From Acanthamoeba lenticulata (lineage: Eukaryota; Discosea; Longamoebia; Acanthamoebidae), in the NCBI GenBank assembly GCA_002179805.1, contig NAVB01000449.1, forward strand, positions 1 through 39,680: a DNA stretch of 39,680 nt, given 5' to 3'. Numbering within the stretch: position 1 is the stretch's first letter; every line of letters starts with the position of its first letter. The position numbers and the translations under genes are program-made. Below, piece by piece: positions 1 to 10,197 of this stretch. Below the pieces are notes generated by a model that saw nothing but the letters and a program-made list of their open reading frames with translations, had not been told where the DNA came from and made no database searches.

Positions 1-100
1 AAATAATATTTAAATTATTTTTTAAGATTAACATTTCCTTTAAATGAAATTAATGGGTTTAATTTTTGGTAATTTTGCAACTTCACATAAAATAAAGATA

Positions 101-172
101 TTTCCCCACCCAGATTTGAACTGGGGTCCTAGGTACCAGAAACCCATATGCTGCCAACTACACCATGAGGCG
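101..172 (-). tRNA. tRNA-Gln(CUG)-like gene with mismatched acceptor end
   Basis: Read on the minus strand it folds as a 72-base tRNA with loop TTCTGGT (anticodon CTG, reading the Gln codon CAG), a five-pair anticodon stem and a T-arm CCCAG/CTGGG. From base 1 to the first five bases of the 3' acceptor strand it matches the intact copy at 21153-21224, but the last two acceptor bases are AA instead of CG. The first two acceptor pairs are therefore C-A and G-A. T-runs for Pol III termination follow. It could be a decaying copy, or a gene needing end repair. The tRNA identity is clear; activity is not. Confidence 0.8.
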
Positions 173-287
173 ATTTGTTGCGTGCCAGAGCCATTTTGAA
201 ACATTTGTAAATTCGTGATCGCGAGTGAGCTTGACCTTGCCACCTTCCTGAACTACGTAAAAAAAGAAAAAGAATGGCAACTGTGTG

Positions 288-353
288 TGGAACCAAGTGG
301 AAGAGGATGCCGTGAGCTGGCGGGAGTTGTTCGCCATCGTGGACGCAAGCTAG
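288..353 (+). pseudogene. possible terminal-exon remnant
   Basis: A short open frame with protein-like composition (WNQVEEDAVSW, then RELFAIVDAS and TAG) lies between two tRNA genes. A second protein-like stretch (ELDLATFLNYV) precedes it in another frame at about 222-257. No start codon or complete gene fits between the tRNAs, so if real this is a gene fragment or the last exon of something disrupted. I do not recognise it, and chance is a fair explanation. Confidence 0.2.
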
Positions 354-383
354 CGTGGGCGATGGCTAACTAGACAAAAGAAA

Positions 384-456
384 TGGCCAGTGTGGGGATC
401 GAACCCACGACCTTGGCGTTATTAGCACCACGCTCTACCAACTAAGCTAACCGGCC
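384..456 (-). tRNA. tRNA-Ile(AAU)
   Basis: A complete cloverleaf on the minus strand: seven-pair acceptor GGCCGGT/ACTGGCC, anticodon stem TGGTG/CGCCA enclosing loop CTAATAA (anticodon AAT, normally read as IAU), T-arm GTGGG/CCCAC and discriminator A. It is 73 bases with no intron. A T-rich Pol III terminator follows just downstream on the minus strand. It would decode the common Ile codons in cytosolic translation. Confidence 0.95.
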
Positions 457-638
457 ACCTTGCTTTCGAAGTCAGAAATCTTTTCGTAGTATCATGACAT
501 AAACATTGTCTGTGTTGTTGACGGTCTGCTTGTGTTCGATGTGTCTGTAACGCTCTGGTGGACTCTTACGCATTGAGTTTATAGCATGACCGGCAAGGTG
601 TACAGCCAGTTGGTCTTCTGAGTACCGCAGACTGAGCT

Positions 639-764
639 TCAAGCATCTGCCCGGTGCAGATTCTGGATTCGGCCAGGTCGGTAACCGGGAGCAAGGAACC
701 AGTACACGCCCAAGCATAAGGCGAGGAAGGCCAAGAAGTAAATGTTCCAGAGGCCGTCTGTCAT
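639..764 (-). CDS. small ORF with one membrane segment (41 aa)
   Basis: An ATG-to-TGA frame of 41 codons starts MTDGLWNIYFLAFLALCLGV and continues with a short basic tail (GYRPGRIQNLHRADA). The first 25 residues form one plausible hydrophobic helix. It lies downstream of, and on the same strand as, the amidohydrolase gene, so it could be its own small gene or a chance frame in the 3' region. I do not recognise a family. No intron is needed. Confidence 0.3.
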   Translation of the reverse strand: MTDGLWNIYFLAFLALCLGVYWFLAPGYRPGRIQNLHRADA

Positions 765-841
765 CTTGTTCGATTAGGGTTTTGGACGCCGATGCGGGTG
801 CGAAAAAAAGTAAAGGGAAAAAAATAAATGGGAGGACAGGT

Positions 842-910
842 GTAGTTTGCTTGCCTCCTGTCTGCTTGCCTCCGGTCAGCAATTTCTTCTTCGTAGTTTG
901 CTTGCCTACG
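842..910. repeat. short direct repeats of a GCTTGCCT core
   Basis: GTAGTTTGCTTGCCTCC at 842-858 recurs almost exactly at 893-910, with a partial copy (TCTGCTTGCCTCC) at 861-873. The three copies sit in non-coding DNA between the small ORF and the amidohydrolase gene. Nothing in the sequence shows a function; simple tandem slippage is enough to explain it. Confidence 0.6.
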
Positions 911-1201
911 TGCGCTGGTTGAAGCGAACATGGTAGTTAAGCTCCACGAAAGAAAGGAAAGCATGACCCAGCGCGCGTGCAAACGCTGCTCTTGTTTCCA
1001 GATCACATCTGCAGAGGGAGGAACACTGTTGGGTGGTGCACAGAACACCAACAACGAAATAGAGGAGAGCCGTACCGGATGGCGTGCGTGGGCTCGACTT
1101 GGGTGGTGCTCACAAAGGCCAGCCACTTGCCGTCGTCGTCGCTGTCCCTGCGCGCCGCGCGTGAGACACCTATGTAAGGGTCGCAGAAACGTTTGAGTCG
1201 G

Positions 1202-2438
1202 CTACGTGGGCTTTTGCTGTTGCTGTTGAAGCTGCTGTTGTTGGTTGTCGTAGCTCTGGGCGTAGTGACGAGTTGTCCAGGCGCCCCAGAAGTAGGGCAT
1301 GTCCTCCCTGAAGGGCGGTGATTGCGAGGGCTGATGGGGGGAGTGCGTGGGTCAGTCATCCTGATCATCATCCTCTCTTTCTGCGCCGATGGGCAGGCAA
1401 CGCACGCGCGGATACGTGGGCGATGGGACAGACTCGTAGCCGAGATTCTGCAGCAAGGCCCCGAGGCTCCGCTCCCCACGCACCGTCGCGGACAGGCAGA
1501 ACCTGCGATGGTGATCCGCGCCGACGACGAAGATCGTGAGCCTCTGAAGTGAGAAGCCGCACGAGCTCGCCAGACCACCTACCGAGGTCGCCGTGAGGCA
1601 TCGCCATCAGCGTGAGCGTCATCGGTGGCGAGCCACCGAGCCAGGCCAGAGAGCGAGGACTTGGGCAAAAAGCCCTGCTCGGGCGCGTCCAGCTCCGCGT
1701 CGGTGCTCTTCAAGTGCTCCGTCGATAGCAGGTAGCCTGCGCCCAAAACAGCCTGCGGCGTCAGCAGACGGCTCACGAGCGCGCGCGGGGCAATGAGGAT
1801 GATGATGGCCCAAACCAAACTCCATGACGTGGCGGTGGGACTGGCCGTGGACGTCAAACAAGTGCGCGAACCCCCAGCGCGCGACCGACCAGCGCAGGGC
1901 GGCCTCGATGAAGCCGTGGTAGGCCCGGTGCGCCTCGACCGCCTTGCCCCCTGTTGACGTGCCGCAACACACGGCCGTGAGCTCGGCGGCCGCTCCGTCA
2001 CGCGGGCGGCAGGGAGTCGGAGAGGCGCACCGGCGGCGGGATCGTCGACGGCGCCCTCCAGCGGTCGGTTGACGTCGACCAGTACCCGGTTGAGGTGCAG
2101 CACGACGAGGTGCGGAACCAGGCTGCCCGGCTGCCCGGCCTCGCAGCAGCTGCCGCGCAGGCTGCGCACCATCTCGGCGTGGATGGCGCGGGCCAGCTCC
2201 TGCGAGCAGTCGTCGTGCTCCAGGCACCCGCGCGTGCCTGGCCATGCGAAACACGCGCGCGTGGGAGTTAGCACGACCGCACACGCACACGCGCGGGGAG
2301 GTGTGGGGGAGAGCGTTTACGAGGTGGAATGGAGGGCGGGGCGAGGTAGCCGCCGTGGGGCACCGTCAGGATGATGGGCAGGTTGCCCCGCACGTACTCG
2401 ACCCCAAAGGCCGGTGGCGGCTGAGGCGGCCAAGGCAT
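1202..2438 (-). CDS. N-formylglutamate amidohydrolase-like protein (261 aa)
   Basis: Six exons (2438-2321, 2237-2031, 1950-1816, 1736-1637, 1502-1406, 1330-1202) join with GT-AG boundaries into 262 codons including the stop. Family signatures run in order: LPIILTVPHGGYL near residues 20-32, an HDDCSQELARAI stretch, LVVLHLNRVLVDVNRP, FDVHGQSHRH and MEFGYLLS near 140-155, and VRGERSLGALLQNLGY from about residue 194. Members hydrolyse N-formyl-glutamate or related N-acyl amino acids using a zinc site; the conserved His and Asp residues are visible. A Gln-rich tail ends the protein. The ATG at 2438 opens the exon holding the first motif; a further 5' exon cannot be excluded. No targeting peptide is evident. 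The substrate in this organism is unknown. Confidence 0.8.
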
Positions 2439-2947
2439 GTGAGCAAAAATGCTTGAAGGACCAGGGGCAGGAGAGCTGAAGGAAGGGGAAGAAGTGGAAC
2501 CGATTCTGGGTTGTAGCGAAGGCCTGGGAGGAGGGCGCGCTCCTCGCCCGGGTTCAGGGGCACCGCGAAACAGGTCTCTCCGACTATGCTGTATCCCGAC
2601 AACATGCCATTAATAAAGAGAGGGAGAAGTTGCAACAAGGTGCCGTAGACGTGAACACTTACCCCTTGAGACCAACACCCTCGGCCGTGTTCATCTTGGT
2701 ACCAGAATAATGTGGTTCCGCATTCTTCACATTTTTCAGCGCTTCTGCAGTTGAAACAAAACACGGGAACGCAATAACAAGGCCGTGTTTTGTGGTAGAA
2801 ACGTGGGCAGGGAGCGAGTGAGACCCCATCTTATCGCATTCTTGAAGACCTTTCAAAACTCTTTGAGTGTTTTTTTGCCTTTCAAGAGCCTCCTCATTCG
2901 ATAAAGATCGAAGGACTACCAAAAAGAACGAAGAAGGGGCGACCACC
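2439..2947. promoter_or_regulatory. divergent intergenic region
   Basis: This 509-base interval separates the amidohydrolase (minus) from the SH2 kinase (plus), so it should carry both promoters. The sequence before the kinase ATG at 2948 reads GACCACCATG, a good eukaryotic start context. Minus-strand open frames here (for example one with CFNC and CEEC) have no ATG start and no recognisable domain. I see no RNA gene or clear promoter element. Confidence 0.4.
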
Positions 2948-3883
2948 ATGTTCTCTCCCAAGCCCAAAGACGGAGGAGGCTCCAGCAGCGACGACGATTT
3001 CTGGGGCGTCTCTGCTTCTGGCGTCCCCGCCGCGCGCACGCCGTCCCCACTCTACGGCGCCAGGTCCCCCCCCGCCCCCTTTTTCCGATTTTTATTTCAC
3101 TTTATTGCAAGATTGACTCTTCGAGAGCAACTGGATTGACATGACTTCCCTTTCCAAATGTGATTCACTCCAAAACAAACAACAACAGCGCCCCACAGCA
3201 GGCTGGAACGTACTATGGAAACCCTGGCGTAGGAGCCCCGTTGCAGCAGCAGCAGCAGCAGCCGCCGCAGCAACAGCAGCAGGCCGGCGCGCCACCGGCC
3301 TGGCACGGGGGCTACGCCTTTCCCTCCGTCCCGGCCTACCCCGGCGTACATCCCCCTCCCTCCTTCTCCCTCCCTTCTCTTCCTTGTCGCCGTCGTCATC
3401 ACCCTCATCATCACCGTCATCGCGGTGGCGCCCAGCAGCAGCCGGTCTACTACGGGGCCGCGGCGCCCGCCGGCCCGGCCCAGTCCCCGCAGCAGATGCC
3501 GTCCGCCTACCAATCTCCGCGTGCGCACCTCCCCGTCGTCCTCGTCGCCTTTGCCGTCGTCGTTGTTGTTGTTCACGCGCTCGGGCTTGTGCTGACGCTT
3601 GCGCTGGCGGGGCACTCGTGCAGCGTCGGGCTTTCCCTACTACCCGTACGGCGCGCAGCCCTCGGCTCCGCCGGCCAGCGGCACGATGTCGTGGTCGTCC
3701 TCGGCCCCGGAGCTGCTCGGCACCGCCGGCGGCGGAGGACACGTCCTACCCTCGGCGCCCCACGGGCCGCTCAAGCACGCGGCCTCGACCGGCAACCTCC
3801 AGCGCCAGCCGTCGCACCCGCACATGCTCGGCGCCCATCACTACCACCAGGCCCAGGCCCAGCAGGCTCAGCCCCAGCAGGCT

Positions 3884-3923
<40 letters not shown>

Positions 3924-6900
3924 TTGTGTTTGGGCACGGCGCGTCGACGTCGGCCCCGGCCACGCCGCAGATGGCCGCCGCCACCGACACGCCGCGGCCG
4001 CAGACGATGGTCATGCCGGCGGCCGTGGCGCAGAGCAAGAACTTCGTCCCGCCGCGCCCGCCGTCGCTCATCCTGCCCTTTGGCGCGCCCTTGGCCTCGG
4101 CGGCCTCGGCGGCGTCGACCGCCTCGGCCACAAGCGAGGCGTCGGGCGCGACGACCTCGTCTGGCTCAGGCGAGGCTTCGGCGGCTCCGCAGCCGTCGCC
4201 CCGGCGCTCGATCCTGGCCGCCATCGGTACGGCCGCACCGCGGTGTCGACGCGTCGACTGTGACGGGCGCGAGACTCATCTGTGTATGTGTGTACGGGCA
4301 GGGCTGGGCAAGGGGAGGCGCAACACCGAGATGGCGGCGCGGCACCGCAAGGGCACGGCGGCGTCCGCCACGAATACGCCCGCCGCCGCCGTGGGAAAGC
4401 CCAAGGGGGATCTGCAGCGCTCCAAGAGCACGATCGTCGGCCACGAGCCTCATCACAGCCACGGCCATCACCACGGCCACTCGGAGGCCGGCGAGCCCGA
4501 GGCGCCCCCGCAGACAGCGCCCCTTCCGTCGACAACGGCGACGGCGGCCAAGAAGCCCCACCCGCTCCGCAACCCGCTTCTCGGCGGCGGACACCGTAAC
4601 AGCCTCCAGGAGATGCTAAAGGGTTGGTCCCTCCTCCCTCTGACGCTTTCGTTCTTTGCAGATTCGTTTTCGCTCTTTTTCGTTTTCTTCGTTCTTGGAG
4701 GCTCATACGCGTGTCGTCACAACAGACAAGGAAGTCGAGGAGGAGCGACGCAAGCGGCGGGAGCTCAGGGAGAAGAAGAAGGAGGAGGTCAAGAAGCGCA
4801 ACGAGGAGATCAAGAAAAAGGAGAGGCAGGAGCAGGCACAGCGGCCTACGGTTCGTCTCTGTCCTTTCTTCCCAAAGAGTTCCACAAGCATCGTCTTCCT
4901 GGCTTGGCTCATCATCATCATCATTTGACTCCTTGTGTGTGTGAACAGGACGAGCAGAGCAGCGACAACCAACAGGCGGTCGAGGATGCCCAGAGCCGGC
5001 GCCAGCTCGCCGAGGAGAGGGCACGCCTCGAAGAAGAGCGTCAGCGGATGGGTATGTTTATGGCACTCTCATTTTTATTCATTTTTAAATTGATTTTCGA
5101 TGGAATGTCTGGCACAATCGGGATCGTTGGCCTCACAATGCGGGCGGCGCGTGTGCAGAGAGAGAAGTGGAGGAGCGGATCAAGCGGGAGGTCGAGGAGC
5201 GGCTCAAGCAGCAGGAGCAGCAGCTCCTCCAGCAAGTCGAGCTCCAGATGCGCCAGCAGGGTACGACCCGCGGCCACGCGACCCTCTCATTGTTTAAATA
5301 CCTTGCCTTTTCTTTTATAGTTCGTTTTTTCTTCACGTTTATGAATTGCCATTCATAATCGTTTCATTCCATTCATGGCATGAACCTGATTGTTGCAATC
5401 CAGAGGAGGAGCGAAGGAGGAAGTTGGAGGAGGAGCTCCAGAAGCAGCGGGAGGAGATCGAGGCCCGCGAGAAGCTCCGTCTCGCACAACTCGAGGAGGA
5501 GCGCAAGAAGCAGGAAGAGGAGACCCGCATCCGGAAGGAGAAGGAGGAGCGGAAGCGGGAGGCCGAGCAGCTGCTCGAGGAGGAGCGCCGCAAGGGCGAG
5601 CAGAAGATCGCGGAGCAGAAGAACTCCCTCCAGCAGAGCTTCAACGCCGAACGATGGTTCCTCCCCTTTTTTCGCTCTTTTCATTTTCATTTTATTTATT
5701 TTAGAATTCTTGCTTTGATTTGTTAATGCTTTTGTTCAACACATATTAACATTTTTTAAAATAAAAAAAAAATTAAATCAATCCAGGAAAAAGGAAATCG
5801 AGGCGAAGCTGCGGAAGGAGATGGAGGAGGAAGAGCAGCGCAGGCGGCAGGCCGAGAGCGCGGCGGCGGGCGGGGAGAAGCACGTGTGGGAGCTGAGCTC
5901 GAAGGACATCATCCTCGGCCGCACGCTGGGCAAGGGCGCCTTCGGTGTCGTCTACGCGGGCAAGCTCCATGGCAAGGAAGTGGCCGTCAAGAAGCTGCTG
6001 GCCGCCGAGATCGACCAAGAGGCCCTCTCGGCCTTCAAGCACGAGGTCGACATCATGAACAAGCTCCGGTACGCACGACACACGCGCAAGTGGAGTAGGC
6101 GTGGAATGTTTGAGTCTCTAAGAATGAGAGGAATGCGTGGCATGCTCCCGACAGGCACCCGAACATTCTGCTGTTCATGGGCGCGTGCGTGGAGGGCGAC
6201 CAGCTGATGATCGTCACGGAGCTGATGCCGCGCGGGTCCGTGGAGGACATCATCCACAAGAGCAAGACGACCCTCTCCTTCAAGCAGCGCATGAAGGTTC
6301 GCCGCCGCCTCCTTACCTCCTCCCTTCCTTGCTGGTCGTCTCGCTCACGCGCGGGGCGCAGATCGGGAAGGACTGCGCGCTGGGGATGAACTGGCTGCAC
6401 CGCCTCAAGCCGCCCTTCCTGCACTTGGACCTCAAGCTGGGCAACCTCCTCGTCGACCAGAACTGGAACGTCAAAGTCGCCGGTCCGTCGCCCACTCCCC
6501 CTTCCTGCCCATCACCTTCACCATCGTCATCATGAGCGTCAACGTCACCATCATCGTCGCCGCTGATGAGCTGTTCGTCGCCGCACCAGATTTCGGTCTG
6601 TCCAAGGTCTACAATCCCGAGGCCGCGGGCGACGGCGAGATGGTGGGCTCGCCCTTCTATGTACGTCTCCCCGCCCCGCCCCGCCCCGTCCACTCAGCCA
6701 ATGCTCAGGCTGAGCGCAGCCACTTACCTGCTGCGGCGACGATGCTGCTGGTGCTTGGGCAGATGGCGCCGGAGCTGCTTCTCCAGAAGGACTTTGACGA
6801 GAAGGTCGACGTTTACTCGTTCGGTACGTGCGCTCGTGTGCCCTCGTGTGCTCGTGTGTGTGGCGTCGCGTGCCCTGACCGCGGCATGCCATACAGGCGT

Positions 6901-9477
6901 GGTCCTGTGGGAGCTGTACACTATGGAGGAGCCCTACAAGGGGCTCTTCGACTCGCTCGACGAGTTGATCGAAGGTACCAAAAACTCCATTTATTTATTC
7001 GTCATTTGTCGATTCATTATTGGGGCTATGGGGAAAATACTTAAATAATAATGAAAAATGGTTTCTGCGTGTAGCGGTGGCTCTGGACGAGGAACGACCA
7101 GAGGTGCCCGAAGACTGCCCGCCGCTGCTCAAGAAGCTCATCACATCGTGCTGGCAGGCCGATCCCACCCTCCGGTGCGCGACTCCCCTTCCCCCGCCCT
7201 CCTTGAAGAAGACGACGAGCGAAGAGCGAAGAGGAAGAGAACGAAAGCGAAGGAGGGGAGGGGGAGGGGGAGGGGAACCATTAATGGCTAAATGGCGAGA
7301 TAACCGCCAACGCGCAGGCCCTCGTTTGGTGAAATCCTAAAAGAGAACACGCTCGACATCGTCATTATCCAGTCCGCTGTCAAGGACACCATCGGACAAG
7401 CTTTCTGGATTCAGCACTTTGTCGAGCACGTACGTCAGTCCCTCCCCCCCTCCTCTCCCCCCTTCGTCCCCTTCCGTCCTCTTCGTCCTCTTCATCATCC
7501 AAGCAATCGATAATCCACGAATCAATCCTTGAAACAATTATAATATTAATAGCAATAATACCAAAAAAATTGATAAACGATTCGAACACTTTTTTGATAA
7601 ACACGACCATGGATTGATGGATGATGATGATGATGATGATGGTGGACATGAGGGGGATGATGGACGTACGTGAGTTGATGGTAACGATAACGGTAATGAC
7701 GATAACGACGGTGTTGTTGTGGTGGTGGTGGTTGATGGTGCACAACAACGCAGGACGTGGTCGGGTGGCGCGAGTGGCTCGACGCCTTCCGGAAATACTT
7801 TGGCGTGCCGACCAGCAAAGTCAAGGACGACGCGCCCGTTCTTCAATCCCTCAAGCTGCTCCTCTGTACCCCTCTCGCCCTCCTCGTCGTTGTTGTTGTT
7901 GATTTCGATTATGTTGATGTGGAGGATGTTGTTCTATTGACGCGGCGAGGGACAGGCGATGCGGCCGGAGATGAGTCGGTGACGGTGGAGGCCTGGGGCA
8001 ACGCCCTCCAGTGGTTCGGCCCGCTGGACACGCAGGCCACGGCCCTCCTCGCCAACCTGTCCAGCGTCACCTCGCAGGGGTACCTCGCGCGCGCCAACGC
8101 TCTCTCTTTCTCACGCGCGATCGCGTATGCGCGCGCGCGCGGGAGGTGCTCCCGACCGACCACGTAGACGAGACTCGGACTGACGGTCGTCGTCGTCATC
8201 ATCGTCTCAGGTGGTTCTTTGGGGACATCTCGCGCATCGAGGCCGAGTCGCGCTTGCGCGCGGCGAACAAGGGCGCCTTCCTCGTCCGGTTCAGGTACCG
8301 CGTTTCTCCCTCTCTCGAGGTCTCGTGCGGCGCAGCTCGCCAACCACCCACCGAGCATTCCTCAAATTTTTGGCCCTGCCCCGCGGTCTCCATCCCAACG
8401 CTTGGAACATTTCAAACATTCAAGCCAGCTGGCGTGGCGCACCTAAAGCGGTGCTTCCGTGCGAGAGCCCTTGTTTTGGCGCTCGTGTTGCATTTTGCAA
8501 CGACAGATGGAAAGAACGCCACCAGGAGGCAACGTTTCCTATTCTCATGCTACTCGTTAGCCTGGAATATGGCGAGTGAACTGCAGCTCGTACTGCCCTA
8601 ATCCATGATCCATGGATGCAATGCTGTTTGACCACCAATCTCCTTTGATTTGATTTGGGTTTAGATTTTTGGATTCTGCTTTTCTCACCTTCTGCGCCTG
8701 TGTGCCTATCGCTTGGCGGGTGTCTTTGCGACAGCGCGAGCCAGCCCGGGTCGTTCACGCTCTCGTTCCTCTACTCGGCCCAGACGGGACCCAAGCACAT
8801 CCGCATCAACCGGTGCGCCTCTTTTGCCCGTTTATTTATTTTAAAATTTCTTTTTGATAAATAATCTACAAAAAAAGAGCCAAATTGTCGAGTTGTCGCG
8901 CAGTGTCAATCAGTTGTGGATTAGTGTTTTATTTATAAATATCTCTATCATTTTTCTATTCATTACGCAATGGCTATGTTTGTTGTCCCTATTCAACACT
9001 GCAAATTGCGCGCCAACAGTCTGTGGCCAGCCGGCTTCTTTTTTCAACCAACTGTTGATGTGGAACGATGAGGATTTCCATTTATGCGCTCTGTGATTCT
9101 CCTTTTTTGTACTTGCACAACAACGAGATGCACACCGCGTGACCGCGTGATTGCGATGCGCACGCGAGAGCTAATCGTTGCTTGTGGTTTGCTCGTCCCA
9201 CGTGCTGACCATGGTCGTTGATTGTGACAACTGCACCAGCAATGACCGGGGCGAGCTCGTCTACGCCGATGTGACCTACGCGGGCCTGGACCAGTTCATT
9301 CGGGCGCAGAGCCGCAGCCTCAACCTCAAGCTCTACTGCCCGGGCTCGGCCTACGCCAAGCTGTGGGAGGGCCGGCGGGCCGACGACGGCAGCCCTGCCG
9401 GCGGGGACGGCGACGACGATGATGACGCCAAGGCGGATGACGCCTACGCTTTCTTCGATCCGGCGCAACTCAGCTGA
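2948..9477 (+). CDS. SHK-type protein kinase: coiled coil, TKL-like kinase, C-terminal SH2
   Basis: About 22 exons coding roughly 1,150 residues. The N-terminal third (to ~4620) is low complexity, rich in Gln, Ala, Pro, Ser and His. Exons from 4726 to ~5870 code a long charged coiled coil (EEERRRKLEEELQKQ and similar). The kinase follows: GKGAFGVVYAGKL, VAVKK, HPNILLFMGA, HLDLKLGNLLVD, DFGLSK, SPFYMAPELL and DVYSFGVVLWELY, ending near 7430. A linker with EAWGNALQWFGPL leads to an SH2 domain: WFFGDISRIEAE, then FLVRFS formed across the intron at ~8296-8731, and a tail exon 9239-9477. Kinase followed by C-terminal SH2 is the plan of Dictyostelium SHK kinases. The HRD motif is HLD and the usual Pro after DLK is Leu, but the catalytic Asp and Asn remain. 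It probably binds phosphotyrosine and signals near membranes. The order of domains is seen; exact exon ends are approximate. Confidence 0.88.
3884..3922 (+). repeat. (CAG)13 triplet repeat coding polyglutamine
   Basis: Thirteen uninterrupted CAG codons in the N-terminal low-complexity part of the SH2 kinase. Imperfect CAG/CAA tracts also occur at about 3240-3290. Uninterrupted triplets are prone to length change, so alleles of different length are likely. The in-frame coding position is inferred from the surrounding exon (3624 to ~4226). Confidence 0.9.
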
Positions 9478-10197
9478 GTTTGCTGCGCACGTGCGTGCAT
9501 GTTTATGCTCTCATGCACTCTCTGCTCTGTACTTTCTTTTGTGCTCCCCGTGCTTGCAAACACCTGCAAGAAGAAGAACTGGTATTGACCTCAGCTTGAC
9601 AATCAAACGGGATCTCACACCTAAGGATTGGCCCCCTTTGAGGAAGAAGAGAGACTGGCTCTCATCGTTCTGGCGCTTATATCTAGAGTTTGGGGCAACA
9701 GAGATAGAGATTGCGTTGCACGGCGATGGCAAATGCGATTTTGCACCTAAACCAGTTCTGGGTTTAGGTGAAGGTTGTGGGGATCCGGCCAGTTGCCAAT
9801 TCTAGAGTTTTATGGGTTTCCATGGCTCCCATGCGGAAAGTGGAGTGTTGTAGAACCAGCACGGAACCTAGGCCGGCTGACGTAGTCGAGATTCAACTTT
9901 GGGCACGCACCGATCCAGCTGCGCCGCGCTTCCACTATGGAGCATTTCTCTAGCAACTGAGTCCGTGCACACAACTAGTGCCCCACTATCTGACTTCGAA
10001 TTCGACATCAGTACAAGCAACCGACCGCCTCTCCAGCACACCTGCACCGATTCTGGACCTGTCACGCCGCGCAACTCTTTGAAGCACCGTTGCACTCCGT
10101 AGAGTACTTGGGAGCAGTATATCTACGCCACAAGAAACCTCTTCTGCGACAACCCACCTCCAAACACACCTTGCACAACAAGCTTTGTTGTCCGGGG
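9478..10197. other. intergenic region between SH2 kinase and RFX gene
   Basis: This 720-base interval separates two plus-strand genes. I find no convincing coding region on either strand and no tRNA, and nothing I recognise as 5S, U6 or SRP RNA. The main structure is a perfect 10-pair hairpin at 9744-9770, listed separately. The last few hundred bases should hold the RFX promoter and 5' UTR. Confidence 0.5.
9744..9770. other. perfect inverted repeat (10-bp stem, 7-base loop)
   Basis: CACCTAAACC at 9744-9753 pairs with GGTTTAGGTG at 9761-9770 around the loop AGTTCTG. It lies about 270 bases past the kinase stop codon. It could act in RNA 3'-end formation, as a protein-binding palindrome, or be chance. 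Nothing else in the region supports one choice. Confidence 0.6.

Noticed and set aside
639..764. Selenoprotein K-like gene with TGA as selenocysteine, prompted by the GRIQNL tail
   Set aside because: Similarity is only a few residues and I saw no SECIS-like element; plain TGA stop is simpler.
2366..2764. Minus-strand frame with CFNC and CEEC pairs, considered as a zinc-binding first exon of the amidohydrolase
   Set aside because: Its reported start is not ATG, it is in a different frame from the conserved exon, and no splice joins it well.
3092..3742. Long minus-strand open frames opposite the kinase N-terminus
   Set aside because: They are Arg- and Ala-rich shadows of GC-rich coding DNA and repeats, without a recognisable domain.
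8296..8731. Open frames inside the long intron that splits the SH2 domain
   Set aside because: Removing the segment restores FLVRFS and the following SH2 strand, so it is an intron; the frames inside show no domain.
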